This document shows, one piece after another, positions 48,390 to 60,403 of a stretch of 64,000 bases of DNA. Source of the DNA: Ectobius pallidus (Eukaryota > Arthropoda > Insecta > Blattodea > Ectobiidae); NCBI GenBank assembly GCA_964059195.1, contig CAXKWD010000009.1, positions 86,711,432-86,775,431 of the forward strand, in the 5' to 3' direction. Positions within the stretch are counted from its first letter, which is position 1. Each line of letters opens with the position of its first letter. The notes under the pieces were generated by a model. That model had not been told where the DNA came from. It ran no database searches and was given only the letters and a program-made list of their open reading frames with translations. A program made the translations under genes and the position numbers.

Positions 48390-49900
48390 TAGTGATGGGC
48401 AGAATAAAATAATTTTAAGAATCAAGTAATATGTTCTTGATAATATAATGAATCGAATTATCATTCCAATGAAAAAGTTCTCGGATGAAAGCAGGAATCC
48501 TAGAACTCGTGATGAAAAATGTGAGAACTTGTCACTTGAGTCAGTATCCAAGAACTACTAAGACGACTCGACTGATAACTCAAATCATCATTTGAATGTT
48601 CAGCTCGGAAGTATTATCATATTACTTCACCTATAGACACCCAAACAAAATCTTATTAATGCACTCACATAACGTTCTTTAACCTAAGCATGGACAATGC
48701 ACCTTCCTGACTTCACTTTCTGATATAGCATAAGAGGCCATATTGCAAAGAATGTGTATTTGGTTGTTTCAACCTGATTACCTTTCAGAGAATTTTGTGA
48801 AAAAAAATGCTTCAAATAAAGGTTTTAGCATTCAAAGACAATCATTAGAGCAGTTTTTGAGAAAATAAGTTATGTCATAAGTGTTAGTACATGTAGAGTC
48901 CGCTACTGTAGTGGAGTGGGGGTAAACTCTGTCCTGTGCTGAAGATACGCACAGTACACTAATTTGGATCTTTGGTGTAAACAAGGGAATTTATTATTAA
49001 CTGTTGGTAAAACTGCTCATTTCACTGCTTATTTGGCCATTAGGAATTGAAATTGTCATACATCATAAGTTGTAATGTATCAAAAGTTCGCTACTGTATA
49101 CTGAAGAGGGGGAAACAGGGGGTTAGGCAGTTAGGTCCACCATTACGCATGACGACTATCTCTTCAGCTTCCCACTCGTATGGATGGTTTCTTCGAGTGC
49201 ATCCTGCTTGAATGGTGTACAACAGCCTCATGGTGAAACCTGCTACAGCTAATAATTGTACCTATGTACATTTATCTGATTGATAAAGTATAAGTAATCT
49301 TATATTCATACACTGGATACTCATAGTTATTACCGCGGATGTGGGATATTTACCATGATGTGTACTTTTGAATCAATGTATAAATGCGTATCTTTTCTAT
49401 CATCATCTTTTTTTCCCCTTGTCTTTCTACTTTCATACATAACAGCTCTCTCCAGCAAATTAAATATTTTCAAATTCTACAAAAAGGCACTTTAAAATGA
49501 AACTAATATAAATGAAGTAACAATTCTAAAATGGCACATTTATAGTGGAATTAAAGTATTTAAAGAATGTAACTAAAATACTTGTCAATTCGGCACAGTA
49601 ATAATTGAAATAGATGTTATAAAGATAAGATACATTATTTGAATTGCTATTAATGTTGACACATATATAACTTGAAGAAAGGTTAATAAAATTTGTTAAT
49701 ATTATGATTGAAAAGTAGAAAATGTTAATTTATATGGACTGATATTCTACCTTGTATCTTCCAAAACATTCCACAGTCCACTTATTTGAAAACCTATATA
49801 GGCCTAGGTAAGCTACTAGCTTACAGTAGAAGCAACGCTATTTGCCATTAACAATAGGCAGTTATGATGGCATTGCTAAGATTTCTATGGCCAGACACTT
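48390..49900. other. Intron sequence, nothing recognised
   Basis: AT-rich; no supported feature. Confidence 0.4.
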
Positions 49901-49902
49901 GA

Positions 49903-49967
49903 TAGCAGAGCATAGTTTTGAACTACAGACCTCTGGGTTATGGGCCCAGCATGCTTCCACCTCTCAA
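49903..49967 (-). pseudogene. Initiator methionine tRNA pseudogene (CAT anticodon)
   Basis: The minus strand reads GGAAGCATGCTGGGCCCATA then ACCCAGAGGTCTGTAGTTCAA and ...CTATGCTCTGCTA. The anticodon arm TGGGCCCATAACCCA, variable loop and 3' acceptor strand GCTCTGCTA match eukaryotic tRNA-iMet. The 5' acceptor strand and D-arm start are replaced by TTTTTGAGAGGT, so the acceptor cannot pair. A dead tRNA copy or SINE head. Confidence 0.7.
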
Positions 49968-50109
49968 AAAGGCACTAGATCTTATTGCAAATTCGCTTTA
50001 AGTGAGGGAACTTTTAACTGTAAAATAAACATATTTTTAAATTTCAAGATAGATAGGCCAATATAAGCTTTCATGAACCAAAGATCATTGTCTCTGTTGG
50101 ACATTACAT

Positions 50110-50173
50110 ATATGAAGTGCAGCAAAGTTACCATAACTTCCAACAAATATTCAAGTTGTACTGCACGTTTCAA
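50110..50173 (+). repeat. Dispersed repeat, partner of 46618-46690
   Basis: Shares about 60 bp (AAGTGCAGCAAAGTTA then CCATAACTTCCAACAAATAT) in inverse orientation with the 46.6 kb copy. Lies about 140 bp from the tRNA-iMet pseudogene. Confidence 0.7.
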
Positions 50174-51196
50174 CTCAAAAGTGACTGAATATGCTAAGTG
50201 AATATACGGTAAACAAGATTAGTAACAAGATTACAAGCTTGTAAATATTAGTAACAGCTGAAAATGTAGTAATTTTCAATTTTTTAAACAAAATTTAATC
50301 AGTTTTCACAATCTGGCACAAATATGCCTCATTAAGTATAGCTTGAAGGTTACAGTTCAATTAAAAACATACTTAAGAGAGACTGACAATTTGCACATGT
50401 CCCATATGGAACTTTTGAGTGTCCTGTAGAGAATTTGAGGTTTTCACATTTTCCTATAAATTGATTCGGATTAAAGCTTTAAATACTGTGTTCTAAAAAT
50501 ACTTGACTGTTTATGCATCTACTTCAATAAAAGGATACCTGTACCTCAAATAAATTCAGAGAATTTCAGCATTCTGTTATGTCCATTTGTGTTACAGGGT
50601 ACATTTTGTGTCACATATGGAACGGTTCATTTTTTCTGATTAAAATGTAATATGAAGAACGTATTTCCTTTGCAAAATATGTGTTATTGAGTAAAAGCAA
50701 CAGTATTCAAGCAAAATAATTTTATTTTGAATAAGAAGAAATTTGAGTATACTCATCCAATAAACATATGGCTCTGATTGTACTGTACAGAACTTGAAAT
50801 GACTCTTATGTATGAGGTTTATAGTTTCTTATCTGATGTCATATCAAGTGGGTACAATAACTTCTGTGTTGCTCCAGAAAAACTAGGAGAAAAATTTATT
50901 CATAAACATGTCTTCTTATCTAGACAGATGACATGATCTTCTGCTTACATGAAAAAGCCTTGTAAACACTGATAATGGTATTTATCTAGAATATATTATT
51001 GTTGATCACATTAACTCAGCTTGCTTGTTCTGTGAAAATAATTCATATTAAAAATCATTATTACAACCAATCACCCTTGTGCCCAAAGGTACAAATATTT
51101 TAATAACCTGGGATTGCTCTTAAGTGCAGCCAGTGAGCATGTCCTCACAGTATGAAGACATTCCTAGCATTCTTAATATTATATTTACTATCTGTA
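50174..51196. other. Intron sequence, nothing recognised
   Basis: AT-rich; no supported feature. Confidence 0.4.
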
Positions 51197-51523
51197 GAGT
51201 ACGATTACTTCCACAAAGTCTCTGGGTTTTTACGTATATACCTTAGGCTAGGGGAGGTAGCTGCACCCTGATTGGCTCAACTCTTCTATCCCACTCCACG
51301 TGTTGTCTGTCTCTGTCTCGCTGCGGCATTATCCTTCCACTCAACTATTATAGTATTTTCTACGACTGGCAATGTGCTGCGTGATTTTCACTCTGTGCTC
51401 AACAGTAGCTAAGTGATCTTTCGCGCATGCGAGTCTGCGCAAGCTGATAACGAGACGTAACGAGAAGCTCGCTGGCTGGGTTAAGTCTTCAAGGCCAGAG
51501 ACTTTTTGAAAGTAATCGTACTC
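51197..51523. mobile_element. 327-bp TIR element with CpG-rich interior
   Basis: Inverted ends GAGTACGATTACTTCCACAA and TTTTTGAAAGTAATCGTACTC pair over about 29 bp (…GTCTCTGG / CCAGAGAC…). The interior is GC- and CpG-richer than the intron (CACGTG-like CCACGTGTTG, GCGCATGCGAG). Non-coding. Confidence 0.75.
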
Positions 51524-51827
51524 TTAACACAGGTGTGTGCGAATGTTGATGAGCTGAATTTCTCAGCATATCTGCTCAACAGATAGTTCTTGGCCTATCC
51601 AATGATTTCTGATTTTTATCATTCTATGTTGTCAATTCCAAAGCTGCCGTTGACATGTACTTTATTGTAGCAATGCAACATGTAAATTATGTATTGTGCC
51701 ATCCAGTATATTATCAATTACAATGATATGATGAACTCCTGCAGTCCCTTAGTTGATGTTCCCCCCAGAAGTCTAAAAAAAATTGCATTTTTAAACAAAT
51801 AAAATAAAGCATTCTAACACTACTCAC

Positions 51828-51940
51828 CTTCCATCTTGATTTGGAACCATTGTTCTCATGCAGTACTTAATGGTTGCTAACCATGATCTCATATCATCCG
51901 TGTCATGGGCTTCGATCACATACTCCATATTATTCTCTGC
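51828..51940 (-). CDS. Lnk: SH2B/Lnk adaptor, PH-domain C-terminal helix exon
   Basis: A 113-nt exon after a TTTACAG acceptor, ending at a GTGAGT donor. It enters in phase 0 and leaves two bases (phase 2). It encodes AENNMEYVIEAHDTDDMRSW then LATIKYCMRTMVPNQDG (137-173). The invariant Trp of the final PH alpha-helix is visible (MRSWLATIKYC). The split codon AG|A (Arg174) is completed by the linker exon. The exon closes the PH domain, which in this family contributes to phosphoinositide/membrane association. Confidence 0.92.
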
Positions 51941-53084
51941 CTGTAAACAAAAAAAGATTCACTGCTTTAGATCTGGATATACCATCACATACGAACATAA
52001 TACTGAGAGGCCTTCTCTGCATTAAGTAAACCACGGATGCTTAAGCATGGCACATTGTGCCACTGTGCAGTGGCGTAATGTCTCCCACTAATCGCCCTTT
52101 ATGTCAGTATTAGACCTATATTCCACTGACATGATATGAGGACAGCGCAGCACTGGCTGAGACAGTGTTTGATGTTAGGGCTTCACTGCAATTTACTAAC
52201 TCAAAAGTAATCAGTGCTATAGCGAGCGTAAAAGCATACAACAGGTTGTCAACAAGGGAACCAAATTTTTCATGCTAACTAGGAAAATGATCATTTTGTT
52301 GCACATGCACAGTTATATAAAATAATCAGAGTATATTTATTTCAAGATGCCACAGTGTTAGGATTATCAAAGCCTCAATGGGTGTGCGACTTGGCGTTTA
52401 TGACGGATTTGTGTGGCCATTTTGATTCCTTGAACACAGCTCTGCGAGGGAAGAATGAAAATGTTGTATCATTAACTGCATCAGTAAATGACATTTGACA
52501 AAGTGGGATAACCAACTATCTATCAGAGATAAGTGTGATTTCCTGTGCTGACACTGATCATGATGGGCTTGTTTCATTATGTCACAACAGTGAATGGGGA
52601 ACTGAAGTGTTTCCCCTCACTAGCAGGAGTTGCGCAGGGGTGAAGTAAACAAATGCATTTACCATACACAAATTACCAGAAAATGAAGGTTTGCATATGT
52701 AACTATTGCAGAGATCAGTGTGTCCTATAATGTGAAGATCTCTACAGGAAAACAAGCTTTTTCTGTGGCAATGAGTACAAGCTGCAAGCACCTGCGTTTA
52801 AGCTGTATTCTTGCTTAAAACAACAGAAAACAGTGAGTGTAACTGCATTTCAAACTCATGGAGTCCGAAGAATATGTTGATTCAGAAGAAAAGGCCAAAT
52901 AGAAAGGACTAAAATATATTATAGTAGGCTAATGATCCATTCAATTTTTATTTCCCTTTTACTTCTCAATGAACGATTCCTTCAGAATGTGCAAGATGCA
53001 TTATTATCCAATGCATATTATCGTGATGTGACATTACATCCTTTGTCTTTTGTATGAAATTACTAATTACCTTAGTAATCTTAC
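51941..53084. other. 1.1 kb intron between PH exons, nothing recognised
   Basis: No repeats or ORFs of note. Confidence 0.5.
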
Positions 53085-53186
53085 CTTGAGAACAAATGTA
53101 TTTTCATGATCGGGCATCTCTAATGCCGTAGTCTCTCTCGCTTCTGTGATTAGGAAACAGAAAACACCACTCTTGGGTTTCACAGC
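53085..53186 (-). CDS. Lnk: SH2B/Lnk adaptor, PH-domain middle exon
   Basis: A 34-codon exon, phase 0 at both ends, between a TTTCAG acceptor and a GTAAGA donor. It reads AVKPKSGVFCFLITEAR then ETTALEMPDHENTFVLK (residues 103-136 of the in-window protein). This continues directly from SPPK in the upstream exon and forms the central PH strands; the KPKSG...ITEAR...LEMPD...NTFVLK pattern is typical of SH2B PH domains. The exon is too short and lacks an in-frame Met at its start, so it is easily missed by ORF calling. It follows a 10.5 kb repeat-filled intron and precedes a 1.1 kb one. The reading frame is intact. Confidence 0.92.
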
Positions 53187-54794
53187 CTGAAACAATTAAT
53201 CAAAGTTTAGAAAATGGAGGAATATGTCTATAAGTTAATATGTTACAATTAGGAGAGTGATTTTCTGGTGAAATAAAATGACTGATCTTACGTTAAATTT
53301 TTTCTATTTTGGAGGATATTTTGCAAAATAAGTTATTTCCTACATTTGACATTGATAATTTTTGTACTTTATTCACATTAACATCAAAACATAACTGTGA
53401 GAAATAGAGCCAAAATTGTTTTAAAACAAGTTCAAAGCTAGCTGTAATCAGAATTGTGCCAATCTCTCTCTGTTCATAAGGTACAGAATCTATTAAACAG
53501 TATAAATGTATCAATCTTTGCTGTATAGGCCTAATCGATAACCTCGGCAATCATAGATACCTAGCAGAAAAGGAGGGGAGACTAATAAAGAGAATGAAGA
53601 GGAAATTGAAACACTAATGAGTTAATTATGATTTTATTTCATATTTTCATTGTCATTTTTCAATTTATGTATCTAACTTGAATGCTTATTTAGAAAGTCT
53701 GTAAAAATCAGCAAATTTTGCAACATTTTGTGGATTTAATTTACTTAACAATGATCATCTAAGCATCTATAGCCTAAACAAATTACAGCTAACTAGAACT
53801 AGGGACCACAATGTAAGCCTACAGTAGACTTAGAGTCTTGGTAATTTGAGGTGCTTGGAACTGATACTACCTCAAACAATAAAAAGAACTTGACTTACAA
53901 AATTACACAAAAAAAATTTGTGAAGGCCACCAGAGCAGTTTGTCCACTGGGGTGCTTCTGCCTGATCTTGGAATATTGTTCTTATATGAGGCTTCATGAG
54001 GAACATAGAACTGTTCTTTTCTGAATATTTAACAACTATAACCTAAAAACGACCAATTTTGGAGATATGAGGGCTCTCTTTTAACCCTGTCACATCCTTA
54101 ACAGTGTCTAGCCTCGTATAAGGCTATTTATTTATTTATTTATTAAAACTTAGAATCTACTTTACTTTAGTTACAATTAGCTCATGGGTCTCAGATATTG
54201 AAATTTTAACATAAAAATGTTATGGGTTTACTAAAGCTCATACCTGGGGTTTCTATAGAAGGTGTTAAAGGGGATATATGAACCCTAGCTTGCATAAAAA
54301 CACTCCCATTGGCTACCAATTAACTTTTGTCTCATTGGTCCTTCACACACAGACTGGCCAAATACTTTATTCATAGGCATTACATACCGGCGCAGAACAT
54401 GTGCATGCAATCAGAATGGCTGGTGCTATAGCTGCTCGAACATTATAATTATAATTCCCTGAATTGCACCGGATTTTCTAGTCTAAAAGATGGGCAAGGA
54501 GTGATGTGTTGATGTAGGTCTTCTCCATAGACAGATGGTGTTTTTGTGTTACCGTTTATAATTTTTTTGGATACCAGATATAGAATTGGGTGCTTCCAAT
54601 GCTACTCCACTGTTGATGGCTATGAGGTCTATGGCCCATTTTCAACTCGCAAACTAGGATATTCATGGATTCTAGGTATGTGGCAATTAGTTAGAACAGT
54701 GACATGAAGAGCTGGTTTGGTGACACTTAGGTTAGGAATAGTGATATTAGTGTTGGTGACATGTAGAGCTATATAGTCCATCCATTCCAAGAAC

Positions 54795-54980
54795 CAGTGG
54801 CGGACGCAGGGGTGGGATTGGAGGGATATATCCTCCCCCGAAATTGGAAAAAAGGCTATATAAGCACCCTAAGTGGCCAGTTTAATAAACTAATTATATT
54901 TGTAAGTTAATTAATTTTTTTTAGTATTCTTTCTACCTATTCAAATCCCCCTCGAAAAAAAAATTCTGCATCTGTCACTG
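54795..54980. mobile_element. 186-bp hAT MITE (unit 1)
   Basis: Ends CAGTGGCGGACGCAG and CTGCATCTGTCACTG, with an 8-bp target duplication CCAAGAAC at 54787-54794 and 54981-54988. Confidence 0.9.
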
Positions 54981-55859
54981 CCAAGAACCATTCCTAAGTA
55001 AACGAAAACGAATATGCTTGTCTTATACTTAGGTAATACGAGTAATGTGCTGGAGTGAAACAGACGAACATAGAACTGTTCTTTTCTGAATATTTAACAA
55101 CTATAACCTAAAAACGACCAATTTTGGAGATATGAGGGCTCTCTTTTAACCCTGTCACATCCTTAACAGTGTCTAGCCTCGTATAAGGCTATTTATTTAT
55201 TTATTTATTAAAACTTAGAATCTACTTTACTTTAGTTACAATTAGCTCATGGGTCTCAGATATTGAAATTTTAACATAAAAATGTTATGGGTTTACTAAA
55301 GCTCATACCTGGGGTTTCTATAGAAGGTGTTAAAGGGGATATATGAACCCTAGCTTGCATAAAAACACTCCCATTGGCTACCAATTAACTTTTGTCTCAT
55401 TGGTCCTTCACACACAGACTGGCCAAATACTTTATTCATAGGCATTACATACCGGCGCAGAACATGTGCATGCAATCAGAATGGCTGGTGCTATAGCTGC
55501 TCGAACATTATAATTATAATTCCCTGAATTGCACCGGATTTTCTAGTCTAAAAGATGGGCAAGGAGTGATGTGTTGATGTAGGTCTTCTCCATAGACAGA
55601 TGGTGTTTTTGTGTTACCGTTTATAATTTTTTTGGATACCAGATATAGAATTGGGTGCTTCCAATGCTACTCCACTGTTGATGGCTATGAGGTCTATGGC
55701 CCATTTTCAACTCGCAAACTAGGATATTCATGGATTCTAGGTATGTGGCAATTAGTTAGAACAGTGACATGAAGAGCTGGTTTGGTGACACTTAGGTTAG
55801 GAATAGTGATATTAGTGTTGGTGACATGTAGAGCTATATAGTCCATCCATTCCAAGAAC

Positions 55860-56045
55860 CAGTGGCGGACGCAGGGGTGGGATTGGAGGGATATATCCTC
55901 CCCCGAAATTGGAAAAAAGGCTATATAAGCACCCTAAGTGGCCAGTTTAATAAACTAATTATATTTGTAAGTTAATTAATTTTTTTTAGTATTCTTTCTA
56001 CCTATTCAAATCCCCCTCGAAAAAAAAATTCTGCATCTGTCACTG
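55860..56045. mobile_element. 186-bp hAT MITE (unit 2, copied by the tandem duplication)
   Basis: Identical to 54795-54980 including its CCAAGAAC flanks (55852-55859, 56046-56053). It arose by segmental duplication, not by a second insertion. Confidence 0.9.
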
Positions 56046-56132
56046 CCAAGAACCATTCCTAAGTAAACGAAAACGAATATGCTTGTCTTATACTTAGGTA
56101 ATACGAGTAATGTGCTGGAGTGAAACAGACGA

Positions 56133-58030
56133 TTTTTTTTTTAAATTTAGATTTGGTTCTTAGAGTGGACTACAATAAACTGGTGGCAGTTAGGTTAGGA
56201 ACAATGATATAAGTTTTGATAGCCATCAAGTTTACAGCCCTTGGGTTTCTGCATCATGTAACCCAACAACTCCCTCCCCTCGCAGCTGAGCAGATGATTA
56301 TCACGAATACGCATCACTTCATAGCTCTATCTTAGGTTAATTTTGTGTGAACTTCTTAGCGATTTTATTAATATTTACAACATTCCTACAAAAAAAGGTT
56401 CTTCTACACATGGATTCTATAGGTTTTGTTGAGCAAGACAATGTGAAATTACAAATTAGGCAGTTTTTCAATGAAGAAGAAGAAGAAGATCAATAATAAT
56501 ATACAGAAGTATATTTAGAAATTTGTATTTCACTATTTTACTTCAAGAATGAAAGCATTGGAGTAGCCTACTGGTACCAAATATACTGACAAAAACAATG
56601 TATTATACTGGTAGCCTATCCATAGCGTATCGACAAAAAATGGCATCAACCCATCCCTAATATATGGTAGCCTATAATTAAATTGTTTTGATAAGATACG
56701 TTTGAGATATACCTTACGTACATTTTTAAAACTAAATTATGAAAACTATTCTGTCGAAGCAGTCTTATACACTATGGTAGGCTACATATTTATGTCAAAA
56801 TGCATCCAAAAATTTCCGATTCTCTGTAGTAACTTACCAAGCTTCTTTAAGGAAGTAAAGGCGAGTCCCTCAGTATTTTTTCCAGCTAAAGCAATGGCCA
56901 AGATAATAATATAGCTAGCTAAACCAATATGAACCTACAAGTTTATATAAGATACTTACTGAATGCTGTGAATCACCAGAAGGCTAATTACGGTAACAAA
57001 CACTTGGCTAACAAAAATATTACAGTAGGCCTACATTGATTGGGTTAAGCCTATGGTAGGCTATATCATATGTGTAAAGTGACAGATCTACACACAATGC
57101 TAATAACTGTCTACGCAGCTCTGGTTATGTCTGTAAACCCAGGCGGCAAAAGTTGGGATTTCTCCCCTTTTTCTTTCAGTAATTTCAGACACTGAACTAA
57201 TTTGAAATGTAACCACTAGAACGATCCTTCAAAGTTGATTAAATCACACAGAGATCATAATGTTGCTATTTATCATGTGAAGCAGGATGATCAGCTATGA
57301 TTTGAAGCACATTACTTAAGACTTGTTGGATCAGCAAGTGTAAGACAATACGACAATGGCTGCTGCACTTTGCAGGCTTCTCTCTAACCATTGAAAACAT
57401 ATGAAGGCTAATAATTGTGACATTAAAACTTCAACACAAAACAGTTTACAGATTGTGACATTTTTGTTAAGAGTAGCCTAATCACCCCTTGAACAACAGT
57501 GTGCATCATTTCCTGAAAACAGAGCTACTGTATTATATCCATCTTTGCATGCAGTTTTTAAATCTGTCAGTTAAGTTCTAGGATTAATGACAGACAATTA
57601 TTGGTTAATGGCAGTAAGTAATGGCTAAGGTTAACAACAGCCTGATATTAAGTTAGTTTAACAGTGGCATATTAAATTGCACATATTTCAAGTTGTTCAT
57701 TGTGTGTCAAGGATTTTGGACATGATGTGATGGCATACAGCATGAGCTGTAAAATTCAATAATGAGTTTCCTGGTCTGTTCTCAAAACTAACTAAAAATG
57801 GCAGAAATATTGCCAGTTTTTGTTAGTTCATCATACAAAAAAAATGCATAGGCCTATCATTTAGGATGGTCTGGTTGGACCAGAGCATCATGAAGACAGC
57901 ATATCTTCTTCCCAGAATCAAATAAGCACTAACATCATCCTGGATGAAGCAAGATGACCAACTATGCTTGTTGCATTTTGCATAGCACGTGTAGCATAGC
58001 CATCATACCTCTGCATTAAGGTAAGTAGCC
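56133..58030. other. Intron sequence, nothing recognised
   Basis: AT-rich; frequent TAGGCCTA/TAGCCTA words; no supported feature. Confidence 0.45.
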
Positions 58031-58044
58031 TAGTTATAGCTATA

Positions 58045-59687
58045 TAAAGAAGAAAGGTGCACTCGAAAGAGCATATGTCATGTATTGCCTATCTGTTCTT
58101 CAGATAGTCGTTTAGAGATTTTGTTCTCTTTCTACATTTTGCGAAGTGGTATTGTTCACAGAGCTCGCATACGCACAGTTCCCCGGCTTGGTGAAATCTT
58201 TTGTTGGTGCATATCATTTGGTGGTAGCCGTGGATCGCTAGACCTATTATTGCATATCTTTGGCGTTGGTTTGTTCCAGTCCAGTTCCTGTTTAACATTG
58301 CATCTGTCCCGAAGAAATCTATGTCAATTTGTTCTTGTTTTTGCTTTCTTCTGTCTAGTTCTTCCTCGTATGACCTGGTCATTGGCAGCTGGTGTGTAAT
58401 TCGTAGGTCTTCAATATAGAATGTTTCTCTGGTTAGTGCATAGAACATCCTGTTCGGTGCATATTTCCCTGCTCCCAGCGCCCTCTTCAAAAATCTTGTT
58501 TTAACATTCTCTATCTTTCTCATATCAGTGGTGCTTAGTTTCCCCCATATAAGTTCCAGTCCGTATGTTATTATTGGTGATATAGTCGTGTCGAATAGCA
58601 TCATGGTTGTCTTGAGGTCTAGCAGTGTCAGATTCTTAATGTTGTAGCTTGCTCTTATCGCTGCCGCTGCTCTTTCGGTAATGTGGGTACTGAAGGATGA
58701 TGTGGTTGTCTGTAGAGTCATTCCTAGATATTTCGTGAAGTAATAGTGTGTCTCTTGGTGATGTCCTTCCTCCTTTTCTGAATGTCATGTGTTTTGTTTT
58801 TCCTATGTTGATTTTAAATCAAATCAAATCTTTATTCACCTTTAAATACAATATATTTGTACAATAGGCTTCGTCAGTTTTTGGATAGTTTTATATAATA
58901 ACAAAAAAGCTAATAATACAAATTTATATCCATAATATTTTCTGGTATATTACTCTCTAAAAATTCTTCTACGGTGTATATCGCTTTGCTTTTGAACCAA
59001 ATAGATAGAATATTGTACAGTTGTTTTTTTTCAAGATTTCTTATCTTTAATGGAATTTTATTTAAAAAAATTATCTGTTGATAGCAGTGACTTTTTATAT
59101 TTGTACTTAAGTGAAGTTGTGGTTTATCTAAATCATTTTTCCTTCGCGTGTTGTAGTTATGCATTGACGATCTAGTTGTAAATTTAGTGCTATTTTCTTT
59201 AACATATGTAATATTAGCTAAAATGTACATAGAGGTAAGTGTAAGAATGTTGTACCTTTTGAAGTATTGTTTACATGATTCTCTTGTTCCAATTCCTGCT
59301 ATCAATCTGATAATTTTTTTCTGCCAGATGAAGATTTTTAAAATAGTTTTCTTCTGCCCATTCTTCTAGTCTGCTCAGCACTGTTTGTAGTTCGTCTTTA
59401 TTGGTTGACCCTAATACCATATCATCTGCGTACATTATTAAAGATGTTTCTTTGGTTCCTCTTAGTACTATTCCTATGTCTGCAGTGATGATGTTAAAGA
59501 GTATTGGGCTGATCGGATCCCCTTGCAGGACTCCGTTGGTCTGGGTTATGAAATCTGATGTGGACACTTCGTCGTTGATCTGCATCGTATTGGTTTTGAT
59601 AATTTCAGTGAGTGTGTTTTGTGTCCCAATCATTTCTCCGAGTTTTGTAATAAGCTTTCTGCGGTTTATGTAGTCGAATGCTTTAGT
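58045..59687 (-). mobile_element. 5'-truncated LINE with RT core and Cys/His tail, split by a nested LINE
   Basis: The minus strand begins inside the RT palm (TKAFDYINRRKLITKLGEMIG near 59680). It continues NGVLQGDPISPILFN and LIMYADDMVLGS (YADD catalytic motif, about 59420), is interrupted, resumes KINIGKTKHMTF (about 58815), and after a one-base shift runs YFTKYLGMTLQTTTSSFSTH to ERAAAAIRASYNIKNL. The C-terminus has CVCELCEQYHFAKC, a zinc-knuckle-like tail, ending at 58089. Copies of GTTATAGCTATA flank it (58033-58044; doubled at 59688-59711), the probable target duplication. Inactive by truncation, frameshift and insertion. Confidence 0.8.
58820..59332 (-). mobile_element. Nested 5'-truncated jockey/CR1-like LINE tail
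   Basis: An approx. 510-bp insertion on the same strand. The translation IAGIGTRESCKQYFKRYNIL, TRSSMHNYNTRRKNDLDKPQ and FLNKIPLKIRNLEKKQL is the C-terminal tail of another LINE group. It ends with AATAAAG and a (GATTT)3-type tail. It is flanked by GATTTTAAAT (58810-58819) and GATTTTTAAAAT (59333-59344) on the plus strand. Removing it and one flank copy restores the host LINE frame. Confidence 0.8.
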
Positions 59688-59774
59688 GTTATAGCTATAG
59701 TTATAGCTATAGATTCTAGGTTAGTGACAAGTAGCGTGATGTTAGCTACATGCAGTAGATTGGAAAAATTCAGT

Positions 59775-60403
59775 GCTTGTTCTACATTTTAGATTAGTGA
59801 CATGTAGAGTAAGTGTAGAAATGGGGATAGTATAGCACTCTACTTTTCGTGATATTTTCATTTTAAAAGTACGGAAAAAGGCCAAATTTGATGTTTTATT
59901 ATCCTTTAAAATCTAAAGATTCCATTTATAAGCACCTTATACTTGTATGAAGGTTCTAAATGTAAGTAAAATCGTGAAGAATACTGGTAGACACAAAATT
60001 AACCTAAAATGGTGCTGAAAACTGCTTTCAAAACACAAAACTCCGAGCACTGGCCAATGCTCTATTGTCACAGAATCGGTCACGTGGTGCTTGTTCTACA
60101 TTTTAGATTAGTGACATGTAGAGTAAGTGTAGAAATGGGGATAGTATAGCACTCTACTTTTCGTGATATTTTCATTTTAAAGGTATGGAAAACGGCCAAA
60201 TTTGATGTTTTATTATCCTTTAAAATCTAAAGATTCCATTTATAAGCACCTTATACTTGTATGAAGGTTCTAAATGTAAGTAAAATCGTGAAGAATACTG
60301 GTAGACACAAAATTAACCTAAAATGGTGCTGAAAACTGCTTTCAAAACACAAATCTCCGAGTACTGGCCAATGTTCTATTGTCACAGAATCGGTCACGTG
60401 GTG
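59775..60403 (+). repeat. Two imperfect tandem copies of an approx. 315-bp unit
   Basis: GTGCTTGTTCTACATTTTAG / AGTAAGTGTAGAAATGGGGA ... TCACAGAATCGGTCACGTGG occurs at 59773 and 60088. The copies differ by a few substitutions and a small length change. A third partial piece (CTCTACTTTTCATGATATTT) is at about 60878. Confidence 0.85.

Larger units (their letters stand above)
54001..56130 (+). repeat. Head-to-tail tandem duplication, unit 1065 bp
   Basis: GAACATAGAACTGTTCTTTT at 54001 recurs at 55066, and every anchor I checked (TTTATTT run, CCGGCGCAGAACATG, the MITE, TGGAGTGAAACAGACGA) is offset by exactly 1065. The two copies look identical by eye with no indels. A GA dinucleotide at the outer junction (56131) is microhomology. 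Each unit carries a hAT MITE. Within the 10.5 kb intron. Confidence 0.95.

Noticed and set aside
58085..58399. Plus-strand 104-residue frame
   Set aside because: Antisense shadow of the LINE C-terminal coding region.
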